Source: Bacteroidota bacterium (GTDB lineage Bacteria > Bacteroidota > Ignavibacteria > UBA10030 > UBA8401). From it: a stretch of DNA of 43,321 nt. The stretch is from positions 1 to 43,321 of the forward strand of contig JABWAK010000027.1 of assembly GCA_013361065.1 (NCBI GenBank). Direction: 5' to 3'. The translations under genes and the position numbers were made by a program. Of this stretch, positions 33,802-41,009 are shown piece by piece. Under the pieces are notes generated by a model. The model saw nothing but the letters and a program-made list of their open reading frames with translations. It was not told the origin of the DNA and did not search any database. Position 1 is the first letter of the stretch. Every line of letters begins with the position of its first letter.

Positions 33802-34443
33802 TCACTGCACCAACGCACCGACCATGAATGAATATTGCATGCGGTCCGTATAATTGGAATAATACTTCACTGCCGTTTCGACGGCGATTCCTCCCACCAA
33901 CGAATACCGCAATCCCAGTCCGGCTGAATGGACAAGATAGACCGATTCGCTGAATCGTAAAGTATATCGTGTGGTCATACCAGAATTACTCATCCACGTA
34001 GCACGGATGTTGCCGACGGATCCCATCGTGGCACCGACGCCGGTCGAGAGCAGCAGTTCGAGCGGACCGGAGAGCGGCTCGCTATAGACTCCTTCGATCA
34101 TCAGCCGTACGACCGATGATGCATCACCGTCCGCCGCGACCAATGTATATGCTGCCGGGTCTGCCAATCCTACACTCATCGCTTCGCGGGGAGGTTGTTG
34201 TTCACCATAGGACTTGTATGGCAGGTATGCATATCCCAATGTTGCGCGGAAGTCGATCGTTGGAAGGATGCGCTTCTCCATTCCAATTGCGAGTGCGGCT
34301 CCGTTCGACCAATAATGGGCAAGCGGCGATTCCGTCCCGGAGGTGCTGGAGGCGGAGGAAACCATCGTCCCTCCGGAGACGAAATATTTGATCTGCGCGG
34401 TGAGCAGCGCGGGAAGCAGTGCAAGGAGCAATAGTCGTTTCAT
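33802..34443 (-). CDS. Predicted outer-membrane beta-barrel protein
   Basis: 213 residues with a short signal peptide (MKRLLLLALLPALLTAQ) and alternating strands such as IDFRATLGYAYLPYKSYG, LELLLSTGVGATMGSVG, SAGLGLRYSLVGGIAVETAVKYYSNY and a last strand MQYSFMVGALVQ. It resembles the small barrel at 31689-32357 in size and style, but I cannot claim homology. AAGAGG lies five bases before the ATG at 34443, a good ribosome site. It starts 9 nt after the stop of a small membrane-protein gene. Function unknown. Confidence 0.75.
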   Translation of the reverse strand: MKRLLLLALLPALLTAQIKYFVSGGTMVSSASSTSGTESPLAHYWSNGAALAIGMEKRILPTIDFRATLGYAYLPYKSYGEQQPPREAMSVGLADPAAYTLVAADGDASSVVRLMIEGVYSEPLSGPLELLLSTGVGATMGSVGNIRATWMSNSGMTTRYTLRFSESVYLVHSAGLGLRYSLVGGIAVETAVKYYSNYTDRMQYSFMVGALVQ

Positions 34444-34452
34444 GTGAGCCTC

Positions 34453-34887
34453 TTAGTTCTGTTGAACAGCGAATGATGTAGCGGTGGCGCGATAGACCGC
34501 TTCCTGGTATTGATGCTCGCAATCGTTCCAGACGATATTGCCGACGATGACCATCAGTGCCAGGAGCGGCAGGACGGAGACAAGGACGATCAGACTAATG
34601 GTCACTTTTAAAGAGAGCAGAAGAAGCAGAATGACGGATGCTCCCCCGCCCCGGAGGAGGACATAGTCCCACAGGACGAAGCGGGCGCGTCCGAGCGAGC
34701 GTGTCCCCTCCCATTGTTTCATCCGGAGCTGCTGGAATGCCATCTCGGCTGAATAGATATATGCCATGGCGATCAACGAGAGCAGATAGAATCGAAGCTC
34801 CGGCAAGGATTCTCCGTTCTGCCAGGAATAAATCGCAGCGAAGACCAAGGGGCCGGCAAGCGACAGGGATCTGGAGAGCTCTCTCAT
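34453..34887 (-). CDS. Small inner-membrane protein, unknown
   Basis: 144 residues with four likely membrane helices (about 10-22, 31-49, and two between 80 and 118 in a Leu/Val/Ile-rich run). A basic linker (RMKQWEGTRSLGRARF) lies between helices 2 and 3, and the tail is polar. No family is recognised. It is the first gene of the same-strand envelope run 34887-31116 and lies 9 nt before the next gene. The ATG at 34887 has an AAAGG at slightly long spacing. Confidence 0.65.
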   Translation of the reverse strand: MRELSRSLSLAGPLVFAAIYSWQNGESLPELRFYLLSLIAMAYIYSAEMAFQQLRMKQWEGTRSLGRARFVLWDYVLLRGGGASVILLLLLSLKVTISLIVLVSVLPLLALMVIVGNIVWNDCEHQYQEAVYRATATSFAVQQN

Positions 34888-34930
34888 ATGTTCCGGACCT
34901 TTGAACCGTTCATTGATCAGTGAATTACCG

Positions 34931-35131
34931 CTAACTGAAACTGCTGAAGATCAGACCGACACCTAAACACATTACTATTACAGCTACAAGTATTTCTATG
35001 ATGTGCATCGTCAATAGGTCAAACAGACTATTAATAATATAGTTGACCCTGTCCTTCTTGTATTTATTGATATTGTTCTTTGTCCAGACGTATCCGGCAA
35101 AGAACAGGATGATGCCGAAAAGTATTTCCAT
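34931..35131 (-). CDS. Small AT-rich membrane protein, unknown
   Basis: 66 residues with two membrane helices (ILFGIILFFAGYVWT and IEILVAVIVMCLGVGLIF) and a basic loop NNINKYKKDRVN. No family is recognised. The gene is markedly AT-rich compared with its upstream neighbours. The ATG at 35131 has an AGGA four bases upstream; an in-frame TTG lies 12 nt further. It stands at the edge of the AT-rich island and may be acquired DNA. Existence is plausible but not certain. Confidence 0.5.
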   Translation of the reverse strand: MEILFGIILFFAGYVWTKNNINKYKKDRVNYIINSLFDLLTMHIIEILVAVIVMCLGVGLIFSSFS

Positions 35132-35170
35132 TGGATCCTGCAAAATGAAACATTTTTTACGCTAGCCTGC

Positions 35171-35204
35171 CCCGCAATGATTCTCTGCGGGATTCCTTTT
35201 TTTT
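35171..35204 (+). terminator. Plus-oriented intrinsic terminator with no plus-strand gene upstream
   Basis: CCCGCA (35171-35176) pairs with TGCGGG (35186-35191) around a 9-nt loop, followed by ATTCC and eight T. It reads as a terminator only on the plus strand, yet no plus-strand gene lies within 4 kb upstream. It may end antisense transcription or be carried in with the island. Confidence 0.6.
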
Positions 35205-35219
35205 ATGGTCAGCCTGCAA

Positions 35220-35693
35220 TCAATGAGATACGTTTACAATTGGATGTGGAATATTTATCAAAACACCATACCATTTGCTGAATCCGAATTGATTAAACAT
35301 TATTGGCAATTTAACTCTTCCCTTTACCATTTTCGAATCATAAACAACCTGTTTCCATTTGAATGATCGCAAGATATTTTCAACTTGAATCACAAACACA
35401 CTGTCGGACTGGCCAAAAACCTTCAACTCTTTTGTCTCCAATTCTCCGTCAAAGTGGAGATACTTCGTTGGCTCAAATCGATCAACATTTCCTAAGCTAT
35501 CAAATGAAAAATCAAAGATGTAAATACTCCAAAAACCTGCTCGCCGGTAAAGTTCTGAATATGGTATTCTGGCTTTTAATGAATCCCATCCTTCCATTGG
35601 TTCTGCTGATATATATCGAGAATCATAATTCTGGCACAATAGGCTGAAAGTGAATAAAGGAAATAAAAATACTGATAATCTAAATTTCTTCAT
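35220..35693 (-). CDS. Secreted orphan protein, possibly TonB-C-like
   Basis: 157 residues. Signal peptide MKKFRLSVFLFPLFTFSLLC, where the Cys could be lipidated although the -1 Leu is atypical. The mature part has FWSIYIFDFSFDSLGNVDRF followed by a strand/helix pattern and ENILRSFKWKQ, which weakly recalls the TonB C-terminal fold; this is an impression, not a clear family call. The gene is AT-rich with A/T-ending codons, unlike most neighbours. The ATG at 35693 begins the signal peptide; the frame continues upstream into the inverted-repeat region but without a sensible start. Function unknown. Confidence 0.6.
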   Translation of the reverse strand: MKKFRLSVFLFPLFTFSLLCQNYDSRYISAEPMEGWDSLKARIPYSELYRRAGFWSIYIFDFSFDSLGNVDRFEPTKYLHFDGELETKELKVFGQSDSVFVIQVENILRSFKWKQVVYDSKMVKGRVKLPIMFNQFGFSKWYGVLINIPHPIVNVSH

Positions 35694-35740
35694 TTTGCAC
35701 ACTTCTGGTATTGCCACCTTACGGACGGCAGCTAAGTTGC

Positions 35741-35854
35741 GTGCGAACGTTTTAGCGCGCCGGATTCCGTTCTTAGATTTAAAATGATGTTTCGAATCGT
35801 AAGTTGTAAGTTGAGAACACAACAATTTCAGTTTAAGCGCGGCGCGGTTCGCAC
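35741..35854. repeat. Long imperfect inverted repeat between two orphan genes (attC-like)
   Basis: GTGCGAAC (35741-35748) and CGCGCCG (35756-35762) on the left pair with CGGCGCG (35840-35846) and GTTCGCAC (35847-35854) on the right. The left arm has seven extra bases (GTTTTAG) between its two boxes; the right arm has none. The central 77 bases are AT-rich and unpaired apart from short matches. Two short complementary boxes around a variable centre recall integron attC sites, but the canonical RYYYAAC and GTTRRRY cores were not found. Confidence 0.55.
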
Positions 35855-35873
35855 GGATAATAGTAAAAAGAGG

Positions 35874-36410
35874 TTATCGAAAATGGTAGTTTTCAAACTT
35901 ACTCGTGACTTCACTTTTATTAGCGCCTAAAATCGAAAACTCTTCATCATTAACCCTGAGACGTTCTTTGATAAAAAAGAACAACGGTTTCTCTTTATAA
36001 AAATATATTTCTGAACTTCCTTGAAAGGCAACAAATCTCTCGCTCTTTACATAATATTTATAGCCATCCTTCTCAGCAAAATACATGCGCTCATTCGTCC
36101 TTTCGGAAGAAAAAACAACGATTGATGAAAACAAAATAGCAATTGCCAATATAATGCTTGATAAGACTGATAGTGCTATGCATGAATACACTACCCAGTT
36201 AATTTTAATGGTTATTGCCAATGTGATAAGTGACAGCACAATAATTGAAAGAAAAACCGTTGTCTCAGTGAAATGAAAAAAATTATCGATCTTATCGTTA
36301 CCAAAGCTTATGGTATCTGCATACGTAATTTGAAAAATAAATATTATTGACAATAATATTATTATTGTGATAAGTGACCTAAATAGAATATGAATAGGTG
36401 AGCATTTCAT
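35874..36410 (-). CDS. AT-rich orphan membrane protein
   Basis: 178 residues; three or four membrane helices at about 8-30, 51-68 and 71-100, then a polar C-terminal domain of about 75 residues rich in Tyr, Phe, Lys and Glu (YFAEKDGYKYYVKSERFVAF). No family is recognised. The base composition is strongly AT-rich and the Ile/Lys/Asn-rich codon use differs sharply from the rest of the window. The ATG at 36410 avoids overlap with the upstream stop at 36449; in-frame ATGs further upstream would overlap the DUF2007 gene. The Shine-Dalgarno is weak (GGTGA). Probably horizontally acquired. Confidence 0.6.
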   Translation of the reverse strand: MKCSPIHILFRSLITIIILLSIIFIFQITYADTISFGNDKIDNFFHFTETTVFLSIIVLSLITLAITIKINWVVYSCIALSVLSSIILAIAILFSSIVVFSSERTNERMYFAEKDGYKYYVKSERFVAFQGSSEIYFYKEKPLFFFIKERLRVNDEEFSILGANKSEVTSKFENYHFR

Positions 36411-36448
36411 TTTTGTCACCAAACCGGTATTACATTGACTACCAAGAA

Positions 36449-36856
36449 CTATTCCTTCCATTGATGACCGCAGGAGGAACATCGATACCTGTTGGTCCAT
36501 GACGCGACCGGCACAAAGAACAGTATCAGGAACAGAACGGCTGAGACAAAGGACCGCTGCCGGGCGACGTCAGCAGAACTGCATTTCGGACAAAGATTTT
36601 GGGGATCAAGTTCTTTCTCCAGTGTTTCGGCCAACTCCGGGTAATTGTTCTCATGGAGGATCTTTGCGGCCTGTTCGGCATCGTCCCGGCGGACGAACAA
36701 TTTCACTCCGCCGACCGCATTGGTCAGCACTGGATTGATCGAAACGATATTGTCATCCTGTAGAAATGACTCGATCTCTTCGTCTGCAAGCTTGGCTCGG
36801 TCCAGGTGCGCCAGATGCGCGAACTCGTATCGTTTCAGGATCGTGAACTCGGACAT
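36449..36856 (-). CDS. DUF2007 protein with membrane segment and zinc ribbon
   Basis: 135 residues. The first 75 form a DUF2007-type ferredoxin-like fold (LKRYEFAHLAHLDRAKLADE, VGGVKLFVRRDDAEQAAKIL), annotated in databases as a putative signal-transducing domain. A zinc-ribbon-like half follows: Cys89/Cys92 (CPKC), a membrane helix of about 18 residues (102-119, VSAVLFLILFFVPVASW), then Cys126/Cys129 and His131 (CSSCGH). The two cysteine pairs thus flank the helix. The start at 36856 has a moderate GAGT ribosome site. Biological role unknown. Confidence 0.85.
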   Translation of the reverse strand: MSEFTILKRYEFAHLAHLDRAKLADEEIESFLQDDNIVSINPVLTNAVGGVKLFVRRDDAEQAAKILHENNYPELAETLEKELDPQNLCPKCSSADVARQRSFVSAVLFLILFFVPVASWTNRYRCSSCGHQWKE

Positions 36857-36868
36857 CGGTGTACTCGT

Positions 36869-36898
36869 TTGATCTGACCTCTATATTAAACATACTAT
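36869..36898 (+). promoter_or_regulatory. Candidate promoter of the DUF1385-prfA leader
   Basis: TTGATC (36869-36874), an 18-nt spacer and TACTAT (36893-36898) match four bases each of the -35 and -10 consensus. The predicted start near 36905 would give a leader of about 190 nt ahead of the DUF1385 ATG, containing a terminator hairpin. An alternative TATATT box near 37030 would give a much shorter leader. Confidence 0.35.
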
Positions 36899-37046
36899 TC
36901 CTTTCCCTTTGTAGCTATCACGTGAATACGGGATAGCTTCATTTTGACCAATGAATATCGAGTCGTTCGTCTGATTTCACTTCCCGAGGTGCCTTCGGCC
37001 TCTTCTACCGTTTCGGCACTTTTTTCGCTATATTGATGCATTGACC

Positions 37047-37078
37047 GACCTGTGAGTACATCACAGGTCTTCTTTTTC
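37047..37078 (+). terminator. Intrinsic terminator in the leader of DUF1385-prfA
   Basis: GACCTGTGA (37047-37055), loop GTACA and TCACAGGTC (37061-37069) form a perfect 9-bp stem followed by TTCTTTTTC. It ends 17 nt before the ATG at 37096 and reads in the same direction as that gene. No plus-strand protein gene lies between the DUF2007 gene and here. It is either an attenuator or the end of a small RNA. Confidence 0.8.
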
Positions 37079-37095
37079 ATAGTAGAATGGGGACC

Positions 37096-38049
37096 ATGAG
37101 CGAACAGCAGCGATTCAATGTGGAACAGCCGATCCAGGTAGGCGGCCAGGCGGTGATCGAGGGGGTGATGATGCGGGCGAAAGGGATGATCGCCACGGCA
37201 GTGCGCCGTGCGAACGGGGAGATCGTCATCAAACGGATGCCGTTCACTTCCGTGTTGGAGAAGTACCCTCTGCTGAACAAACCGATCGTGCGGGGTGCGG
37301 TGGGACTGGTGGAGATGATGTATGTAGGGATCAGCACGCTCAATTATTCCGCCGAAGTGGCGATCGCGGACGAGGAAGCGAAGGAACAGGGCAAGGAACC
37401 GTCCGCCGTTCCGGGAAAACAACAGGGGAAACTCGCCCTCACCTTCACGGTGGCGATATCGCTGGCGTTCGGTGTTGCACTCTTCTTCTTCCTGCCGCTC
37501 TTCGCCGCCACGCAGTTCTTCGATGTGTCGCAGCGTCCGCTCGCCTTCAATCTTGTCTCCGGTGCCATCCGTATCACCATCCTGCTCGTCTATCTCTACG
37601 CCATCTCCAAGATGAAGGATGTGCACCGGTTGTTCCAGTATCACGGTGCGGAACACAAGGCGGTCTTCGCGTTCGAACAGAACGCCCCGCTGACGGTCCC
37701 CTCCGCCATCACCTATACCCGTTTCCATCCCCGCTGCGGCACGAGTTTCGTCCTGCAGGTGATGCTGATCGCCATCCTGCTCTTCAGCGTGATGGATACG
37801 ATCCTGCTGCAGTTCCTCGATGAACTGACCCTGCCGGTCCGCCTTGCCACGCATATCCCGTTCATCCCCGTCCTCGGCGGCATCTCGTACGAGTTCCTGA
37901 AGTACTCCGCCAAGCACAGCACCACCAGGCTCGGACGCTGGTTCGTGGCACCGGGACTCTGGCTGCAGACGATCACCACGGAAGAGCCGGATGAATCGAT
38001 GATGGAAGTATCACTGGCCGCACTGAAAGCTGCACTGCAACGCGACTGA
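37096..38049 (+). CDS. DUF1385 (YqhQ-like) membrane protein
   Basis: 317 residues. The N-terminal signature [16 protein letters not shown] is diagnostic for DUF1385. Further conserved blocks are [19 protein letters not shown], the His-rich [15 protein letters not shown], and [16 protein letters not shown], with about four membrane helices. The biochemical role is unproven. The gene directly precedes prfA (25 nt), an arrangement seen in many bacteria. The start is either ATG 37096, three bases after a GGGGA, or ATG 37087 three codons earlier; 37096 gives the more usual MSEQ start. A terminator hairpin lies just upstream, so expression probably depends on readthrough. Confidence 0.9.
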   Translation: MSEQQRFNVEQPIQVGGQAVIEGVMMRAKGMIATAVRRANGEIVIKRMPFTSVLEKYPLLNKPIVRGAVGLVEMMYVGISTLNYSAEVAIADEEAKEQGKEPSAVPGKQQGKLALTFTVAISLAFGVALFFFLPLFAATQFFDVSQRPLAFNLVSGAIRITILLVYLYAISKMKDVHRLFQYHGAEHKAVFAFEQNAPLTVPSAITYTRFHPRCGTSFVLQVMLIAILLFSVMDTILLQFLDELTLPVRLATHIPFIPVLGGISYEFLKYSAKHSTTRLGRWFVAPGLWLQTITTEEPDESMMEVSLAALKAALQRD

Positions 38050-38074
38050 CACCCACGCTGACCGACACCGATCC

Positions 38075-39160
38075 ATGAGCAATCTTGTAGAGAAATTACA
38101 ATCCATCAAACGCCGGTTCTCCGAAGTGCAGGAGCGCATGTCCAATCCGGACATCGCCGCGAATCAGCAGAAGAGCCGGGAACTGGGGCGGGAATTCCGC
38201 GAGTTGGGCGAGATCGTGAAGTGTGCGGACCAGTACCTGCGGGTGCACCGGGAGCTGGAGAGCGCGCGCGAACTGCTCGCGGCCGGCGGCGATGCTGCGA
38301 TGAAGGAACTGGCGCTGGCCGAGATCGCGGAGCTGGAACCGCAGCTGGAGCGTCTCGAGAACGAAGTGAAAGGACTGCTCGTCCCGAAGGACCCGAACGA
38401 CGACCGGAACGTGATCGTGGAGATCCGCGGCGGCACCGGCGGCGAGGAAGCGGCGCTGTTCGCCTCCGACCTCTACCGCATGTACGTCCGCTTCTGCGAG
38501 CGGAAGAAATGGCGGGTGGACACACTGGACTGGAACGAAACGGCCAAAGGGGGCTTCAAGGAAGTGACGATGAGCATCGACGGCGAGGATGTGTACGGCG
38601 TACTGAAGTTCGAGAGCGGCGTGCACCGCGTCCAGCGCGTCCCCGAGACCGAGGCGCAGGGCCGCGTCCACACCTCCGCCGCCACGGTGGCGATCATGCC
38701 GCAGGTGGACGATGTGGAGGAGGTGGTGATCAATCCCGCGGATATCGAGCTGGCCACTTACCGCTCCGGCGGCAAAGGGGGACAGAATGTGAACAAGGTG
38801 GAAACGGCGGTCCGCATCACGCACAAACCGTCCGGCATCGTGGTGGCCTGTCAGCAGGAACGGTCCCAGCTGCAGAACCGTGAGCGTGCGATGAAAATGC
38901 TCCGCTCCAAACTGTACGAGATGAAACTGCAGGAGCAGCAGAACGAACAGGCGGCTGCGCGTAAGTCCATGGTGGGCAGCGGCGACCGGAGCGATAAGAT
39001 CCGCACGTACAACTTCCCGCAGAACCGCGTGACCGACCACCGCATCGGCCTGACGCTCTACAATCTGGACCGGTTCATTGACGGCGATATCGACGAGATG
39101 ATCGAGGCGCTGCGCGTGGCGGACCGGGCGGAGAAATTGAAAGAGGGAATGGCGAGTTGA
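38075..39160 (+). CDS. prfA: Peptide chain release factor 1
   Basis: 361 residues, normal RF1 length. Recognises UAA and UAG in the ribosomal A site and triggers peptide release. The catalytic GGQ is in [20 protein letters not shown]; the stop-codon reading tripeptide position shows PET in [13 protein letters not shown], the P-x-T type of RF1 rather than the SPF of RF2. RIHTSAATV-like [12 protein letters not shown] and the C-terminal [15 protein letters not shown] are also present. The spacing around GGQ, with NVNKVETAV, differs from the commoner HVN(T/K)TDSAV. No Shine-Dalgarno is visible before the ATG at 38075. Followed by a strong terminator. Confidence 0.97.
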   Translation: MSNLVEKLQSIKRRFSEVQERMSNPDIAANQQKSRELGREFRELGEIVKCADQYLRVHRELESARELLAAGGDAAMKELALAEIAELEPQLERLENEVKGLLVPKDPNDDRNVIVEIRGGTGGEEAALFASDLYRMYVRFCERKKWRVDTLDWNETAKGGFKEVTMSIDGEDVYGVLKFESGVHRVQRVPETEAQGRVHTSAATVAIMPQVDDVEEVVINPADIELATYRSGGKGGQNVNKVETAVRITHKPSGIVVACQQERSQLQNRERAMKMLRSKLYEMKLQEQQNEQAAARKSMVGSGDRSDKIRTYNFPQNRVTDHRIGLTLYNLDRFIDGDIDEMIEALRVADRAEKLKEGMAS

Positions 39161-39178
39161 TCACATGCCGAGGCACAC

Positions 39179-39210
39179 AAAAAAGGACGACCAGTCGGTC
39201 GTCCTTTTTT
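39179..39210. terminator. Bidirectional intrinsic terminator after prfA
   Basis: Six A, GGACGACC (39185-39192), loop AGTC, GGTCGTCC (39197-39204) and six T. It ends the prfA transcript on the plus strand. The A-tract makes it equally able to stop minus-strand transcription coming from tadA, whose stop lies about 116 nt away. Confidence 0.93.
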
Positions 39211-39325
39211 ATTTTATACTATACTATGAAAGTAACAGCCTTCTTTTCTTGACGGGGCCCCACAAGGGTGATGACTCCAGGCCTGACATCAGGTGAAGCA
39301 TTGAAGGGACCGTTGATCAGGTGTG

Positions 39326-39781
39326 TTATTTCTTCCGAACCTTGGCAAAGAACTCCTTGACGAGCGAGCCGCATTCGGCATCCAGTACGCCGCCGATGAC
39401 GTGGACCTGATGATTGAGGCGCTTGTTCTCGGTAACATTTATGACGCTGCCGCTGGCGCCCATCTTCGGATCGTAGCAGCCGAAGACGATGGTGGGGATA
39501 CGGGAGAGGACGATGGCACCGGCGCACATCGGACACGGCTCCATCGTAACGTACAGGGTGCATTCCGCGAGGAACTTGTTGCCCAGGTGGGCGGCGGCGG
39601 CGGTAAGGGCGACCATCTCGGCATGGGCGGTGGGATCGTGCAGCGTCTCCACCTGATTGTATCCCTTCGCGATGACGGTGTTCTTGTGAACGACCACGGC
39701 GCCGACAGGGACCTCGTCCGCATCGAACGCGCGTACCGCCTGCTTCAGGGCGAGGGACATCCATTGTTCGTGCAGGGTCAC
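39326..39781 (-). CDS. tadA: tRNA adenosine(34) deaminase TadA
   Basis: 151 residues. Zinc-dependent deaminase converting A34 to inosine in the tRNA-Arg(ACG) wobble position; essential in most bacteria. Zinc ligands and catalytic base are in TAHAE (His53, Glu55) and PCPMCAG (Cys83, Cys86). VPVGAVVVHKNTVIAKGYN at the N-terminus and FGCYDPKMGASGS are usual for TadA. The ATG at 39781 overlaps the stop of the HisKA-only gene (ATGA), so translation is coupled. The region between its stop and the prfA terminator (39211-39325) has no gene. Confidence 0.95.
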   Translation of the reverse strand: MTLHEQWMSLALKQAVRAFDADEVPVGAVVVHKNTVIAKGYNQVETLHDPTAHAEMVALTAAAAHLGNKFLAECTLYVTMEPCPMCAGAIVLSRIPTIVFGCYDPKMGASGSVINVTENKRLNHQVHVIGGVLDAECGSLVKEFFAKVRKK

Positions 39782-40329
39782 GGCGTCTTCCGCGGTTCGA
39801 ACGGCGGAATATCGACCAGCTTCCCGACCGGGGAATCGGTCACTTCGTAGACCTTCGCTGCGGAGAATTCCTTGAGCGCATGGTTGATACGCTGGGACGC
39901 GGTCTCGATCTCCTCGATCTTCTTCAGGGACTCTGGATCAGGGGTGCTCTTCTTCAGCAGGCGGGCATATCCGAGGATGATGGCGAGCGGGTTGTTGATC
40001 TCGTGCTTCAGCGTCATGATCACTTCATGCAGCGTCTGGATCTGCGTCTCCTTCAGCTGGATGTTGTACTCATGCTCCAGGATCTCCTTCTCCCGCTTGT
40101 GCAGCCGCTCACGCAGTTCGATCACCTTCACGAGGGCATAGGCGAGCACCCACATCCAGAGCAGCGTATCGAAATGCCGCAACGCATCCGTGGTACCAAA
40201 GTGCCGGTCCTTGAACTTGATGTAGAACTCCATCGTGGAGATGAAGTAATAGCTGTAGATGAAGTACGATGCCAGGATGGCGGGATATCGGAGGACGAAA
40301 TCTCGTGCGGCTATGTAGGCATTCTTCAT
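39778..40329 (-). CDS. Membrane protein with HisKA domain but no ATPase domain
   Basis: 183 residues. Two membrane helices (about 14-36 and 54-70) separated by a short loop, a coiled coil (72-100, ELRERLHKREKEILEHE), then a full HisKA dimerisation motif with His109 in LKHEINNPLAIILGYARLLKK and a second helix. The frame ends about 40 residues later without any HATPase_c N or G box, and the next gene starts within its stop, so there is no room for a kinase domain. The His-Glu pair typical of autokinases is kept. It could be a phosphotransfer or dimerising partner for another kinase, or an evolutionary remnant. The ATG at 40329 begins the first helix. Encoded between a membrane protein and tadA. 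Confidence 0.8.
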   Translation of the reverse strand: MKNAYIAARDFVLRYPAILASYFIYSYYFISTMEFYIKFKDRHFGTTDALRHFDTLLWMWVLAYALVKVIELRERLHKREKEILEHEYNIQLKETQIQTLHEVIMTLKHEINNPLAIILGYARLLKKSTPDPESLKKIEEIETASQRINHALKEFSAAKVYEVTDSPVGKLVDIPPFEPRKTP

Positions 40330-40407
40330 GGGATCCAGGGTCTGCGGTGATGGCTCAAGATACCAAGATGTATGATGGAAGGCAACCTCCGCCGTATCCC
40401 GCGTCAC

Positions 40408-40433
40408 GGCGGTCCGGCTGCTGCCGGACCGCC
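40408..40433. repeat. Perfect 11-bp hairpin in the gap between two membrane genes
   Basis: GGCGGTCCGGC (40408-40418), loop TGCT and GCCGGACCGCC (40423-40433). It lies 24 nt past the stop of the 40458 gene and 78 nt before the next start. No T-tract follows on either strand, so it may be a U-less terminator or an mRNA-stabilising hairpin that uncouples the two genes. Confidence 0.65.
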
Positions 40434-40457
40434 GGTGCCGGTCATTCCCGATCCCGC

Positions 40458-41009
40458 TCATTTCCGTTCCAGGGAGTGGATATTCGCCTCACCGGCCTGT
40501 ACCCCCAATCCCATTCCCAGCCCGATCAGCAGACCATCGATGTAATTCGCGCGGAAAACCTCCGGCGGGATCACGGTGCCGGTCTGGAGCATGCCGACGA
40601 TGAGCGTCAAGAGGACGAACACCGCACCATAGACGATGCCGACCACGAAGCATTTGGCCCAGTGGAACACCGCAAGTTTCCGTTCGAACAGGAACGCAAG
40701 CCAGACCACCGGCAGGTTGACGCCGAACGACCAGAGTCCTGCATTGAGCATCGGCATCCATGCCGAAGCGGTGATGAACTGCACGACGCTGACCGTCATA
40801 GCTGCGGTGACGGAGTTCGAGAATCCGTACACATGATAGAACGCGAAGATGAAGGAACCGGAAAGACCGAACGCCACAAAGGCAAAGGTGACCCCGGTAT
40901 AGTTGAAAACCTCACTGCCGTACAGCATGAGGCCGAAGGTGATACTGCCGGCGGCGCCGGCGGCGGTGATCAGGGCGAACTTCCAGAGATGAGCGATGAA
41001 GGATTGCAT
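40458..41009 (-). CDS. Integral membrane protein, unknown
   Basis: 183 residues with five or six hydrophobic helices (e.g. FALITAAGAAGSITFGLMLYG, FAFVAFGLSGSFIFAFYHVY, VVGIVYGAVFVLLTLIVGML) and a polar C-terminal tail. No family is recognised. The ATG at 41009 is set by a strong AGGAGG Shine-Dalgarno five bases upstream; the open frame before it is short and unsupported. It is probably the first gene of a run with the HisKA-only protein and tadA, although a hairpin lies in the gap after it. Confidence 0.75.
   Translation of the reverse strand: MQSFIAHLWKFALITAAGAAGSITFGLMLYGSEVFNYTGVTFAFVAFGLSGSFIFAFYHVYGFSNSVTAAMTVSVVQFITASAWMPMLNAGLWSFGVNLPVVWLAFLFERKLAVFHWAKCFVVGIVYGAVFVLLTLIVGMLQTGTVIPPEVFRANYIDGLLIGLGMGLGVQAGEANIHSLERK

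Noticed and set aside
36895-37080. A 61-residue minus-strand frame (MKKKTCDVLTGRS... to ...IATKGKE) in the DUF1385 leader
   Set aside because: It has no ribosome site, its start overlaps the plus-strand terminator, and the product matches nothing known; the hairpins explain the region better.
38075-39160. prfA as release factor 2
   Set aside because: The tripeptide position is P-x-T, there is no programmed frameshift site and the length fits RF1.
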